Below, one piece after another: positions 23,559 to 32,419 of a stretch of 64,000 nucleotides of DNA; position 1 is the first letter of the stretch; each line of letters opens with the position of its first letter. Under the pieces are notes generated by a model. That model was not told the DNA's origin. It searched no databases and was given only the letters and a program-made list of their open reading frames with translations. This stretch comes from Lentzea albidocapillata subsp. violacea (GTDB taxonomy: Bacteria > Actinomycetota > Actinomycetes > Mycobacteriales > Pseudonocardiaceae), in NCBI RefSeq assembly GCF_900100275.1, contig NZ_FNET01000007.1:124001-188000 (forward strand), given 5' to 3'. Position numbers and translations under genes: made by a program.

Positions 23559-25108
23559 TGGGCAACAGGGAGGCGCTGCTCGCGAAGATCGCGGGACTGG
23601 ACGCCGAGCACGCCAAGGCGCTCGCGGGAGGTGGGCCGAAGTACGTCGAGCGGCACCACAAGCGCGGCAAGCTGCTGGCCCGCGAACGGGTCGAGCTGCT
23701 CGTCGACGAGGACAGCCCGTTCCTGGAGCTGTCCCCGCTCGCGGCGTGGGGCACCGACTTCCCGGTCGGCGCGTCGGTCGTCACCGGGATCGGGCGCATC
23801 GAGGGCGTCGAGTGCGTGATCGTCGCGAGCGACCCGACGGTGCGCGGTGGCTCGTCGAACCCGTACACGCTGCGCAAGTCGCTGCGGGCCAACGACATCG
23901 CGTTGCAGAACCGGCTGCCGCTGGTCAGCCTCGTCGAGTCGGGCGGCGCGGACCTGCCGACGCAGAGCGAGATCTTCATTCCCGGCGGCCGGGCGTTCCG
24001 CGACCTGACCCGGTTGAGCGCGGCCGGCATTCCGACGATCACGGCGGTGTTCGGCAACGCGACGGCCGGCGGCGCGTACGTGCCGGGCATGTCCGACTAC
24101 GTGATCATGATCAAGGACCGCTCCAAGGTGTTCCTGGGTGGTCCGCCGCTGGTCAAGATGGCGACCGGCGAGGACTCCGACGACGAGTCGCTGGGCGGCG
24201 CGACCATGCACGGCGCGACGTCCGGGCTCGCGGACTTCGTGGCGGAGGACGAGACCGACGCGATCCGGCTGGCGCGCAGGGTTGTCGCCCGGCTGAACTG
24301 GCGCAAGCAGGGTCCTGAGCCGGCACCGGTGGAAGAGCCGCTGTTCGACGCCGAGAGCATCCTCGACATCGTCTCCGAGGACCAGCGGGTGCCGTTCGAC
24401 CCGCGGGACGTCATCGCGCGGCTCGTCGACGGGTCGCACTTCGACGAGTTCAAGCCGTTGTACGGCAACAGCCTCGTCACCGGGTGGGCCCGCGTCCACG
24501 GCTACCCGGTCGGCATCCTCGCCAACGCGCGCGGCGTGCTGTTCAGCGAGGAGTCGCAGAAGGCCACGCAGTTCATCCAGCTGGCGAACCAGAGCGACAC
24601 CCCCTTGCTGTTCCTGCAGAACACCACCGGTTACATGGTCGGCGCCCAGTACGAGCAGGGCGGCATCGTCAAGCACGGGTCGATGATGATCAACGCGGTC
24701 TCGAACAGCAGGGTCCCGCACCTGACGATCACAATGGGTGCCTCGTACGGCGCGGGCAACTACGGCATGTGCGGCAGGGCGTACGACCCGAGGTTCCTGT
24801 TCACCTGGCCCAACGCCAAGTCGGCCGTGATGGGCCCGGCGCAGCTCGCCGGTGTGCTCTCGATCGTCGGACGGCAGGCCGCGCTGGCCAAGGGGCAGGA
24901 GTACAACGAGGAGCACGACGCCGCCATGCGCAAGATGGTGGAGGCGCAGATCGAGGAGCAGTCGCTCGCGCCGTTCCTGTCCGGGAAGCTCTACGACGAC
25001 GGCGTGATCGACCCTCGCGATACCAGGACCGTGCTGGCCCTCTGCCTCTCCGCTGTCCACAGCGGACCGATCAAGGGCGCCGACGGCTTCGGCGTCTTCC
25101 GGATGTGA
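23558..25108 (+). CDS. Acyl-CoA carboxylase carboxyltransferase (beta) subunit
   Basis: A 516-residue carboxyltransferase of the methylcrotonyl/geranyl-CoA carboxylase type. HKRGKLLARERVELLVD, LVESGGADLPTQSEIF, GNATAGGAYVPGMSDY and FLQNTTGYMVGAQYEQGG are characteristic, and MGASYGAGNYGMCGRAYDPRF fits the MCC/GCC beta group rather than propionyl-CoA carboxylase. ATG 23558 shares one base with the preceding stop. It pairs with the biotin-carrying alpha subunit immediately downstream. Confidence 0.93.
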   Translation: MGNREALLAKIAGLDAEHAKALAGGGPKYVERHHKRGKLLARERVELLVDEDSPFLELSPLAAWGTDFPVGASVVTGIGRIEGVECVIVASDPTVRGGSSNPYTLRKSLRANDIALQNRLPLVSLVESGGADLPTQSEIFIPGGRAFRDLTRLSAAGIPTITAVFGNATAGGAYVPGMSDYVIMIKDRSKVFLGGPPLVKMATGEDSDDESLGGATMHGATSGLADFVAEDETDAIRLARRVVARLNWRKQGPEPAPVEEPLFDAESILDIVSEDQRVPFDPRDVIARLVDGSHFDEFKPLYGNSLVTGWARVHGYPVGILANARGVLFSEESQKATQFIQLANQSDTPLLFLQNTTGYMVGAQYEQGGIVKHGSMMINAVSNSRVPHLTITMGASYGAGNYGMCGRAYDPRFLFTWPNAKSAVMGPAQLAGVLSIVGRQAALAKGQEYNEEHDAAMRKMVEAQIEEQSLAPFLSGKLYDDGVIDPRDTRTVLALCLSAVHSGPIKGADGFGVFRM

Positions 25109-25113
25109 GCCCC

Positions 25114-26946
25114 GTGATCAAGACTCTCCTGATCGCCAACCGAGGCGAGATCGCCCGCCGGATCATCCGCACCTGTCGTGACAACGGAATCCGCACGGTC
25201 GCGGTGTTCTCCGACCCGGACGCCGATTCGCCGCACGTTCGCGAGGCCGACTTCGCGGTGCGGTTGCCCGGCGCGTCACCGTCCGAGACCTACCTCCGTG
25301 CCGGCCTGTTGGTCGAGGCAGCGGTCAAGGCGGGCGCGGACGCCGTCCACCCCGGCTACGGGTTCCTGTCCGAGAACGCCGATTTCGCGCGGAAGGTCCA
25401 GGCCGCGGGCCTGACCTGGGTCGGCCCGGAACCGGACTCCATCGAGGCGATGGGCTCCAAGGTCGCCGCGAAGAAGCGGATGGCCGCCGCGGGTGTGCCG
25501 ACGCTGCCGGAACTGGACCCGGAGACCGTCACCGAGTTCCCGGTGCTGATCAAGGCGTCGGCCGGCGGTGGTGGCCGTGGCATGCGGGTCGTGCGCGAGA
25601 AGGCCGAGTTCGCCGACGCGCTGGCGAGCGCGCGGCGCGAGGCCGAGTCGGCGTTCGGTGACCCGACGGTGTTCTGCGAGCCGTTGCTGGAGCACGCGCG
25701 GCACGTCGAGGTGCAGATCCTCGCCGACATGCACGGCACGGTCTGGGCGCTCGGCGAACGCGAGTGCTCGATCCAGCGCAGGCACCAGAAGATCGTCGAG
25801 GAGTCGCCCAGCCCGGCGGTCACCGACGACGTGCGCAAGCGTTTGTTCGCCGCGGCTACGGCGGCGGCCGAGTCGATCGGGTACGTCGGCGCGGGCACCG
25901 TCGAGTTCATGCTGAAGGGCGAGGACTTCCACTTCCTGGAGGTCAACACGCGGCTGCAGGTCGAGCATCCCGTCACCGAGTTCGTCTACGGCGTCGACCT
26001 GGTCGAGTGGCAGCTCCGGATCGCCGAGGGTGCCAAGCTGCCAGTGGACGTGCCGGAACCGCGAGGCCACGCGATCGAGGTCCGCCTCTACGCCGAGGAC
26101 CCGGCGAACGACTGGCGCCCGGCGAGCGGCACGCTGCACCGGTTCCACGTGCCCGGCGACGTCCGGCTCGACAGCGGTGTCGAGGACGGGTCCGTGGTCT
26201 CCGTGCACTACGACCCGATGCTGGCCAAGGTGATCGCGTACGCGCCGACGCGCCGCGCGGCCGCCCGCAAGCTCGCGACGGCGTTGCAGAGCGGCCAGAT
26301 CCACGGCCTGGTCACGAACCGCGCACTGCTCGTGGACATCCTCGGCAACGAGGCTTTCCTCAACGGCGACACGCACACCGGGTTCCTGACCGAGCACGAC
26401 TTCACCAGGACCGTTGACCCGCAACCGTTTGCGCTCGCGGCTGCACTGGCGAGCGCGGCCGGTCGCAGGATCGGGCACCTGCCGCTCGGCTGGCGCAACG
26501 TGCGCTCCCAGCAGCCGAAGGCGAAGTTCCTGTTCGGTGAGGAGCTGATCGAGGTCGAGTACGACCCCGCGCAGGCGACTCCCGGAGTGGTCACGCTCGA
26601 CCTGGACGGCGTGCGCACGCCTTTCCACGTTGCCCGCTATGGCGATCTGGTCGAGGTCGACTCGCCGCGCGGCTCGGTGTCGCTGAGAGTCGTGCCGCGC
26701 TTCCCCGAACCGGAGACGAAGCTCGCGCCGGGCGCGACCGTCGCCCCGATGCCGGGAACCGTGGTCAGGGTGTCGGTCCAGCAGGGCGATGTGGTCGAAG
26801 CCGGTGCCGAACTCCTGGTGCTGGAGGCCATGAAGATGGAACACCGTGTGCTCGCGACCAGCGCGGGCACCGTCACCGAACTCCTCGTCTCGCAGGCACA
26901 GCAGGTCAACGCCGGCGACGTCCTGGCTGTAGTGGAGGAACTGTGA
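25114..26946 (+). CDS. Acyl-CoA carboxylase biotin-carboxylase/carrier (alpha) subunit
   Basis: A 610-residue subunit with biotin carboxylase N-domain (IKTLLIANRGEIARRIIR), ATP-grasp domain (IKASAGGGGRGMRVV, EVNTRLQVEHPVTE) and a C-terminal biotinyl domain; the biotinylated Lys is in EAMKMEH near residue 574. It carboxylates biotin with bicarbonate and ATP and passes it to the beta subunit. The start is GTG 25114 by family N-terminus; GTG 25105, overlapping the previous stop, is possible. Confidence 0.93.
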   Translation: MIKTLLIANRGEIARRIIRTCRDNGIRTVAVFSDPDADSPHVREADFAVRLPGASPSETYLRAGLLVEAAVKAGADAVHPGYGFLSENADFARKVQAAGLTWVGPEPDSIEAMGSKVAAKKRMAAAGVPTLPELDPETVTEFPVLIKASAGGGGRGMRVVREKAEFADALASARREAESAFGDPTVFCEPLLEHARHVEVQILADMHGTVWALGERECSIQRRHQKIVEESPSPAVTDDVRKRLFAAATAAAESIGYVGAGTVEFMLKGEDFHFLEVNTRLQVEHPVTEFVYGVDLVEWQLRIAEGAKLPVDVPEPRGHAIEVRLYAEDPANDWRPASGTLHRFHVPGDVRLDSGVEDGSVVSVHYDPMLAKVIAYAPTRRAAARKLATALQSGQIHGLVTNRALLVDILGNEAFLNGDTHTGFLTEHDFTRTVDPQPFALAAALASAAGRRIGHLPLGWRNVRSQQPKAKFLFGEELIEVEYDPAQATPGVVTLDLDGVRTPFHVARYGDLVEVDSPRGSVSLRVVPRFPEPETKLAPGATVAPMPGTVVRVSVQQGDVVEAGAELLVLEAMKMEHRVLATSAGTVTELLVSQAQQVNAGDVLAVVEEL

Positions 26947-28082
26947 GCTTCGTAGAGTCCGAAGAGCGGATCGCGCTGCGCAAGGCCGTCGCCGAGTTCG
27001 GTGCCCAGTACGGCCACGACTACTTCATCGCCAAGTCCAGGGCGGGGGAGAAGACCACCGAACTGTGGGAGGAGGCCGGCAAGCTCGGCTACCTCGGCGT
27101 GGCCGTGCCGGAGGAGTACGGCGGCGGTGGCGGCGGCATCGGCGACCTCGCGGCGGTGTGCGAGGAGCTGGCCGCGGCCGGATGTCCGTTGCTGCTCATG
27201 GTGGTCTCGCCCGCGATCTGCGCCACGGTGATCGCGCGGTTCGGCACCGAGGAGCAGAAGTCCAAGTGGCTGCCCGGTTTCGCGGACGGCACGCTGAAGA
27301 TGGCGTTCGCGATCACCGAGCCGGACGCGGGTTCCAACTCGCACAAGCTGAAGACCCACGTCAAGCGCGACGGTGACGACTGGATCCTCAAGGGCACCAA
27401 GACCTACATTTCCGGCGTCGACGAGGTCGACGCCGTGCTCGTGGTCGCGATCCAGCAGACCGGGCCGGTGCTCGTGGTCGTGCCGACGGACTCAGAGGGC
27501 TTCACCTGGCACCAGATCGAGATGGACCTGGTGGCGCCGGAGAAGCAGTTCACCCTCTTCTTCGACGACGTCAGGCTGCCCTCGGACGCTGTGGTCGGCT
27601 CCCCGGACCAGGGGCTGCTGCAGGTCTTCGCCGGTCTCAACCCCGAACGGATCATGGGCGCGAGCATGGCGACGGGCTCGGCCCGCCTCGCGATCGGCAA
27701 GGCCGTCTCCTACGCTCAGCAGCGTCAGGTGTGGGACGGCCCGATCGGCGCGCACCAGGGCCTCTCGCACCCGCTGGCGAAGATCCACATCGAGATCGAG
27801 CTGGCCCGGCTGATGACGCAGAAGGCCGCCGCGCTCTACGACTCCGGCCGCGACAAAGAGTCCGGTGAGGCCGCGAACATGGCCAAGTACGCGGCGGGCG
27901 AGGCCATCGCGGCCGCGGTCGACCAGGCCATCCAGACGCACGGCGGCAACGGGCTGAGCTCCGAGTTCGGGCTGGCGTCGATGCTCGGCATGTCCCGGTT
28001 GTCCCGGATCGCGCCCGTCTCGCGGGAGATGGTGCTCAACTTCGTCGCACAGAACTCGCTGAAGCTCCCGCGCTCGTACTGA
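26943..28082 (+). CDS. Acyl-CoA dehydrogenase (second)
   Basis: A 379-residue acyl-CoA dehydrogenase, distinct from the one at 22446. FAITEPDAGSNSHKLKTHV and ILKGTKTYISGVDEVDAVLVV mark the middle domain; TLFFDDVRLPSDAVVG and QTHGGNGLSSEFGLASML the C-terminal half. It is the last gene of the TetR-headed unit and overlaps the carboxylase alpha gene by four bases. No enoyl-CoA hydratase, lyase or thiolase is in the unit, so the pathway must continue elsewhere. Confidence 0.92.
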   Translation: MSFVESEERIALRKAVAEFGAQYGHDYFIAKSRAGEKTTELWEEAGKLGYLGVAVPEEYGGGGGGIGDLAAVCEELAAAGCPLLLMVVSPAICATVIARFGTEEQKSKWLPGFADGTLKMAFAITEPDAGSNSHKLKTHVKRDGDDWILKGTKTYISGVDEVDAVLVVAIQQTGPVLVVVPTDSEGFTWHQIEMDLVAPEKQFTLFFDDVRLPSDAVVGSPDQGLLQVFAGLNPERIMGASMATGSARLAIGKAVSYAQQRQVWDGPIGAHQGLSHPLAKIHIEIELARLMTQKAAALYDSGRDKESGEAANMAKYAAGEAIAAAVDQAIQTHGGNGLSSEFGLASMLGMSRLSRIAPVSREMVLNFVAQNSLKLPRSY

Positions 28083-28095
28083 CACACTGCGGGAC

Positions 28096-28899
28096 ATGGG
28101 GACTTTCACGAACGCGGACGGGCTCGGCCTCGCCTACCACGGTGAGGCCGAGGACCCGCTGGTCTGCCTGCCGGGCGGGCCGATGCAGGACTCGTCGTAC
28201 CTGGGCGGGCTGCCGCTGGACGACGTGATCAGGCTGGACCTGCGCGGCACCGGTGAGTCGGAGAAGGCGGACAGCTATCGCGCCGATCATCAGGTCGGCG
28301 ACGTCGAGGCGCTCCGGCGGCACCTGGGCCTGGTGAAGATGCGGCTGCTCGGCCACTCCGCCGGTGGCACCCTGGCGATCCTCTACGCGGCGCGCTTTCC
28401 GCAGCACGTCGAGGAGCTCGTGCTCGTCGCGCCCAGTCCGCGAGTGGTGGGCATCGACGTCACCGACGACGATCGCCGCGAAGTCGCTCTGCGGCGCAGT
28501 GGGGAACCCTGGTACCCCGAGGCCATCAAGGGGTTCGAGGAGATCTGGGCCGGCGACTTCTCCGCCGAGGCGTTCGCGAAGATCGCCCCGTTCCACCACG
28601 GGCGCTGGGACGACGCGGCGCGGGCGCTGGAGGATCACCCGTCCAACGACGAGGCCGCCCGCGAGTACTACGCCGAAGGTGCGTTCGACACCGGGCAGGT
28701 GCGGGCCGGGCTCGCGAACGTCGACGTGCCCACGCTTTTCGTCGTGGGCGAGCACGACGTGGCTCTGCCGCCCAAGCGCGCGCGGGAGTACGCGGACCTG
28801 TTCCCACGCGCGCGGTTCGTGGTGCAGCCCGGTGCCGGTCACTTCCCCTGGGTGGACGACCCCGAGGCGTTCGCGGCGACGGTCCAGCGCATTCCGTAG
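28096..28899 (+). CDS. Alpha/beta hydrolase, proline iminopeptidase-like
   Basis: A 267-residue alpha/beta hydrolase. LVCLPGGPMQDSSYLG is the oxyanion HGGP-type loop (Pro-Gly-Gly-Pro), GHSAGG the nucleophile elbow, GEHDVALPP the Asp region and GAGHFPWVDDPEAF the catalytic His. The PGGP loop and DLRGTGES segment suggest a prolyl-aminopeptidase-type enzyme, though esterase activity is possible. ATG 28096 lies 13 bases after the operon, so co-transcription is possible. Its end overlaps the convergent HTH gene by 61 bases. Confidence 0.85.
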   Translation: MGTFTNADGLGLAYHGEAEDPLVCLPGGPMQDSSYLGGLPLDDVIRLDLRGTGESEKADSYRADHQVGDVEALRRHLGLVKMRLLGHSAGGTLAILYAARFPQHVEELVLVAPSPRVVGIDVTDDDRREVALRRSGEPWYPEAIKGFEEIWAGDFSAEAFAKIAPFHHGRWDDAARALEDHPSNDEAAREYYAEGAFDTGQVRAGLANVDVPTLFVVGEHDVALPPKRAREYADLFPRARFVVQPGAGHFPWVDDPEAFAATVQRIP

Positions 28900-29744
28900 A
28901 GACCGGGACCGAAGTCGAGCGCGGCGGCGTGCGCGTAGCCCCCGTCGTCCACCGGGGCCGGGCGGGCGCCGCCGAACATTTCCGTGCCGGCCGGGCCGGA
29001 CGAGAATTGTTCGCAGGAGGCGGGCGGGGACCCGTCCGCGAATTTGATCTCCAGCACGTAGTCGTGCACGCGGCCGCCGAACCGCCGGAAATGCGTGTGC
29101 TCGACCGTCGGATGTGGATAGATCAATTCGTACTCGATCGCGATCGAGTCGCCGGCGGAGATCGGTTCGTCGAACAACATCTCCGCGACGAGCACACCGT
29201 TCGTGCGTTCCCTGGCGATCCGGCCGACCCGGCAGGAACGGACGGCCGTGAGCGCGGGCTGCGCGGAACCCGTTTCCTGGCAAAGGATCCAGCGGTCCAC
29301 ACCGGCGGTACTCGCCTGCATGACCTGCCGTGACCGGATGCCGCGCACGCCGCCGCAGGGCGCGACGTCGACCCGGTCGTGCTGGGCGGTCAGCACCAGC
29401 CCGGAACCGTCCCACGCGGCCCGTGAGTCCTGCTCCCGCCTGCGGGAACGGCCACGCGGCCGCGGCGGCCCCAGCAGGCGGCTCAGGGCGGCCGGGGGCA
29501 GCCCGAGCACGTCCTCCAGGTGCGCCAGCGCCATCATCGACTCGGGTCGCTCGGGTCTGCGCCGGCCAGACTGCCAGTAGCTCAGCGCCGTCACGCTGAT
29601 CGGCGCGCCCCGCACCTTCAGCCGGTGCTGGAGCCGTTCCAGACTGAGTCCCCGCACCTGGATCGCGACCCGCAACGCGTCCGCGAACGGACCCGTCACG
29701 AGAAGGTCGGCGAGCTCCTCGCGCGGTGGGTAAATCGTGAGCAT
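28839..29744 (-). CDS. HTH-type transcriptional regulator with novel C-terminal domain
   Basis: A 301-residue protein. The N-terminal 95 residues resemble an XRE-type helix-turn-helix (ALRVAIQVRGLSLERLQHRL, VTALSYWQSGRRRPERPES, LEDVLGLPPAALSRLLG). The remainder is beta-rich with no recognised family (WILCQETGSAQPALTAVRSC, EMLFDEPISAGDSIAIEYEL, HFRRFGGRVHDYVLEIKF). ATG 29744 has a strong GGAGG site. It is divergent from the secreted protease genes, 180 bases away, and may sense an exported or wall-related signal; that is inference. Confidence 0.78.
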   Translation of the reverse strand: MLTIYPPREELADLLVTGPFADALRVAIQVRGLSLERLQHRLKVRGAPISVTALSYWQSGRRRPERPESMMALAHLEDVLGLPPAALSRLLGPPRPRGRSRRREQDSRAAWDGSGLVLTAQHDRVDVAPCGGVRGIRSRQVMQASTAGVDRWILCQETGSAQPALTAVRSCRVGRIARERTNGVLVAEMLFDEPISAGDSIAIEYELIYPHPTVEHTHFRRFGGRVHDYVLEIKFADGSPPASCEQFSSGPAGTEMFGGARPAPVDDGGYAHAAALDFGPGLYGMRWTVAANASGSSTQGK

Positions 29745-29924
29745 CCACTCCTCCGTTTCACGGAGTCAAGCTCGGAAGGCTATCGGCAGCAAAGGGAACG
29801 CGGTACAGCCGATCGGCGGTTTCGTCCCGGTTCGAAACTCGGCAGGTTCAGATCTCGGGACTATTACGCCGCCAATAGCCCAGATGAGGTTCCTGAGCAT
29901 CCCTGCGACGAACAGGACTGCACA

Positions 29925-31085
29925 ATGCGCAAGACTGCAACTCTGCTGGGCTCGGCGGTCATGATCGCCGCGTTCGCGGCACCCGCCACCGCGGCGGTGG
30001 GCGAGATCCGCGTCTCGCCCGGTGAGAACATCGCCGGCAGCTTCATCGTGAAGCTGAAGGACAACGGGGTCACCGCGAGCGCGCAGACTCTCGGTTCCCG
30101 CTTCGGCGGTCAGGTCGGCCACGTCTACGACACGGTCTTCCAGGGTTTCTCGGTCAGGATGAGCGACGCGCAGGCGCGCAGGCTGGCCGCTGACCCCTCG
30201 GTCGAGTACGTCGAACGCGACCAGGTCGTCAGCATCCAGGCCACGCAGGTCAACCCGCCGTCGTGGGGGCTCGACCGGATCGACCAGCGCAACCTGCCGC
30301 TCGACCGGCGCTACACCTACAACACCACCGGCTCCGGTGTGAACGCCTACATCATCGACACCGGTGTCCGCATCACCCACCGCGACTTCGGCGGCCGGGC
30401 GAAGAACGGCTACGACTTCGTGGACAACGACGCCGTCGCGCAGGACGGCAACGGCCACGGCACGCACGTCGCCGGCACCGTGGCGGGCACGCTGCACGGT
30501 GTCGCCAAGCGCGCGAACATCATCGGTGTCCGCGTGCTGAACAACTCCGGCTCCGGCACCATCGCCGGTGTCGTCGCCGGCGTGAACTGGGTGGCCTCGA
30601 ACCACGTCAAGCCCGCTGTCGCCAACATGTCGCTCGGCGGCGGCGCCAACACCTCGCTCGACAACGCCGTGTCCGGCGCGATCACGCGCGGCGTGACGTT
30701 CGCCGTCGCGGCGGGCAACTCCAACACGAACGCGGCGAACTCCTCGCCCGCGCGCGTGGCGGCGGCGCTGACCGTGGGCTCCACCGAGCGCACCGACGCC
30801 CGCTCCTCCTTCTCCAACTACGGCCCCGTGGTGGACGTCTTCGCGCCGGGTGGCGGCATCACGTCGGCCTGGCACACCAGTGACACGGCCACGAGGACCA
30901 TCTCCGGCACCTCGATGGCGGCGCCGCACGTCGCCGGCGTGGTGGCCCGCTACCTGCAGGGCAACCGGAACGTGACGCCCGCGCAGGTGGCGACCGCGAT
31001 CAGGACCAACGCCACCAACGGCAAGGTGACCAACCCCGGACCGAACACGACCACGAGGCTCCTGTACTGGGCCCCGACCAGCTGA
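29925..31085 (+). CDS. Secreted S8 serine protease (subtilase)
   Basis: A 386-residue exported subtilisin-like protease. A signal peptide (about residues 1-24) is followed by an I9-type propeptide (SFIVKLKD to YVERDQVV, about 38-101) and a proteinase K-like catalytic domain. Triad: Asp145 (AYIIDTGV), His178 ([10 protein letters not shown]), Ser330 ([12 protein letters not shown]). The oxyanion Asn is present in AAGNSN (Asn265). ATG 29925 has AGGA 7 bases upstream. A strong terminator follows, then a paralogous protease. Confidence 0.94.
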   Translation: MRKTATLLGSAVMIAAFAAPATAAVGEIRVSPGENIAGSFIVKLKDNGVTASAQTLGSRFGGQVGHVYDTVFQGFSVRMSDAQARRLAADPSVEYVERDQVVSIQATQVNPPSWGLDRIDQRNLPLDRRYTYNTTGSGVNAYIIDTGVRITHRDFGGRAKNGYDFVDNDAVAQDGNGHGTHVAGTVAGTLHGVAKRANIIGVRVLNNSGSGTIAGVVAGVNWVASNHVKPAVANMSLGGGANTSLDNAVSGAITRGVTFAVAAGNSNTNAANSSPARVAAALTVGSTERTDARSSFSNYGPVVDVFAPGGGITSAWHTSDTATRTISGTSMAAPHVAGVVARYLQGNRNVTPAQVATAIRTNATNGKVTNPGPNTTTRLLYWAPTS

Positions 31086-31103
31086 GCGCAGCCCTGAGAT
31101 GTG

Positions 31104-31136
31104 CGGCCCCGGTTCCCTGCGAGCCGGGGCCGTTTT
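31104..31136 (+). terminator. Intrinsic terminator between tandem protease genes
   Basis: CGGCCCCGG (31104-31112) pairs with CCGGGGCCG (31124-31132) around an 11-base loop and is followed by TTTT (31133-31136), a classical intrinsic terminator. The second protease therefore needs its own promoter or read-through. Confidence 0.85.
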
Positions 31137-31162
31137 CCCTGCGAATGAAAGGAAGTCTGCCT

Positions 31163-32236
31163 GTGAGAGCCCTGCTGGCAGTCGCCGCGCTCGCGGCAAC
31201 GGTCGTGGTCGCCCCGGCGTCCGCGGCCACGTCGTCGTACATCGTCGTGCTGAAGGACGGCACGGTCTCGTCGTTCAGCGGTGCCGTCGAGCACACGTAT
31301 TCGAGTGTCTTGAACGGTTTCAGTGCCCGGCTGACATCGGCACAGGTCAAGGCGCTGAAGGCCGACCCGAACGTGTCCTTTGTGGAGCGTGACGGCATCG
31401 TGCACGCCAACAGCGTGCAGCTCAACCCACCGTGGGGCCTGGACCGCATCGACCAGCGCGCGTTGCCGCTCGACCAGCGTTACGCGTACACCACGGCCGG
31501 CCGTGGTGTGAACATCTACGTGATCGACACCGGTCTTCGCGTGACGCACGCGGACTTCGGCGGCCGGGCGCGCAACGGCTGGGACACCGTCGACAACGAC
31601 GCGGTGGCGCAGGACGACAACGGCCACGGCACGCACGTCGCCGGCATCGCGGCGGGCAAGAAGCACGGCGTCGCCAAGCAGGCGACGGTGTGGGGCGTGC
31701 GCGTGCTGAACGGGTCGGGTTCCGGCACGATCTCCGGTGTCATCGCGGGCGTCGACTGGGTGACGCGCAACGCCGTGAAACCCGCGGTGGCGAACATGTC
31801 GCTGGGCGGCGGTGCTTCCGTTGCGCTGGACACGGCGGTGAAGAAGTCGATCGAGTCCGGTATCTCGTACACCGTCGCGGCGGGCGGCAGCAACACCGAC
31901 CCGGTGAACTCGTCGCCGCAACGGGTTTCGGCCGCGATCTGCGTGGGTGCGTTGACGCAGAACGACACCAAGGCCCCGTCGTCGAACTTCGGGCCCCTGG
32001 TGGACATCTGGGCTCCGGGCGTGAGCATTCCCTCGGCCTGGAACACTTCCGACACGGCGACCGCGACGCTGAGCGGTTCGTCCATGGCCGCACCGCACGC
32101 GGCCGGCGTCGCGGCCCGGTTCCTGGAACGCAACCGCGCCGCCACGCCCGCGCAGGTCGAGCGCGCGCTGGTTACCAGGGGCACTCCGGGAACGCCACCC
32201 GTGACTCGTATCCTCTACTGGCCGCCGTACCTGTGA
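31163..32236 (+). CDS. Secreted S8 subtilase paralogue lacking the oxyanion Asn
   Basis: A 357-residue paralogue of the preceding protease: signal peptide (about 1-21, ending PASAA), shortened I9-type propeptide (YIVVLKDG to FVERDGIV), and subtilase domain with Asp122 (YVIDTGLR), His155 ([10 protein letters not shown]) and Ser307 ([12 protein letters not shown]). At the oxyanion-hole position the family motif AAGN is AAGG (Gly242), so catalysis may be weakened or altered. GTG 31163 follows AAAGGAAG (31148-31155) at 7 bases; an ATG at 31145 is inside that region and less likely. Confidence 0.92.
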   Translation: MRALLAVAALAATVVVAPASAATSSYIVVLKDGTVSSFSGAVEHTYSSVLNGFSARLTSAQVKALKADPNVSFVERDGIVHANSVQLNPPWGLDRIDQRALPLDQRYAYTTAGRGVNIYVIDTGLRVTHADFGGRARNGWDTVDNDAVAQDDNGHGTHVAGIAAGKKHGVAKQATVWGVRVLNGSGSGTISGVIAGVDWVTRNAVKPAVANMSLGGGASVALDTAVKKSIESGISYTVAAGGSNTDPVNSSPQRVSAAICVGALTQNDTKAPSSNFGPLVDIWAPGVSIPSAWNTSDTATATLSGSSMAAPHAAGVAARFLERNRAATPAQVERALVTRGTPGTPPVTRILYWPPYL

Positions 32237-32289
32237 AAGGTCATTTTTCCGCCAATGCAAACGCGTCCTAATCCATAGGACACCCCTGG

Positions 32290-32376
32290 CAGGAACCGGA
32301 TCTCATAACGCCGAAAGCGCTTCGTTCCCCTGCAAAGAACGGAATGCGTCAACATGACGCGGAGATCCGGTTCCTG
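32290..32376. repeat. Large inverted repeat enclosing smaller hairpins
   Basis: A perfect 15-bp inverted repeat, CAGGAACCGGATCTC (32290-32304) and GAGATCCGGTTCCTG (32362-32376), encloses 57 bases. Inside are CGAA-agcgc-TTCG (32312-32324) and GCGTCA-aca-TGACGC (32346-32360), so the single strand can fold as a three-way junction. It lies between the second protease and the HEAT-like gene. No transposase or target duplication is visible; it may be a structured RNA, an operator array or a small non-autonomous element remnant. Confidence 0.65.
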
Positions 32377-32419
32377 GCCGGTGCAGGCGCGGTCGCGGCC
32401 TTTTCCTATTGTTGGGTCC

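Noticed and set aside
32290-32376. IS element ends
   Set aside because: The arms enclose only 57 bases, no transposase fragment lies nearby and no target duplication was found; kept as a structural element only.
32354-32419. Earlier start for the HEAT-like protein
   Set aside because: The added residues are Arg/Ser/Pro-rich and overlap the inverted repeat; ATG 32420 matches a -10 at leaderless distance.
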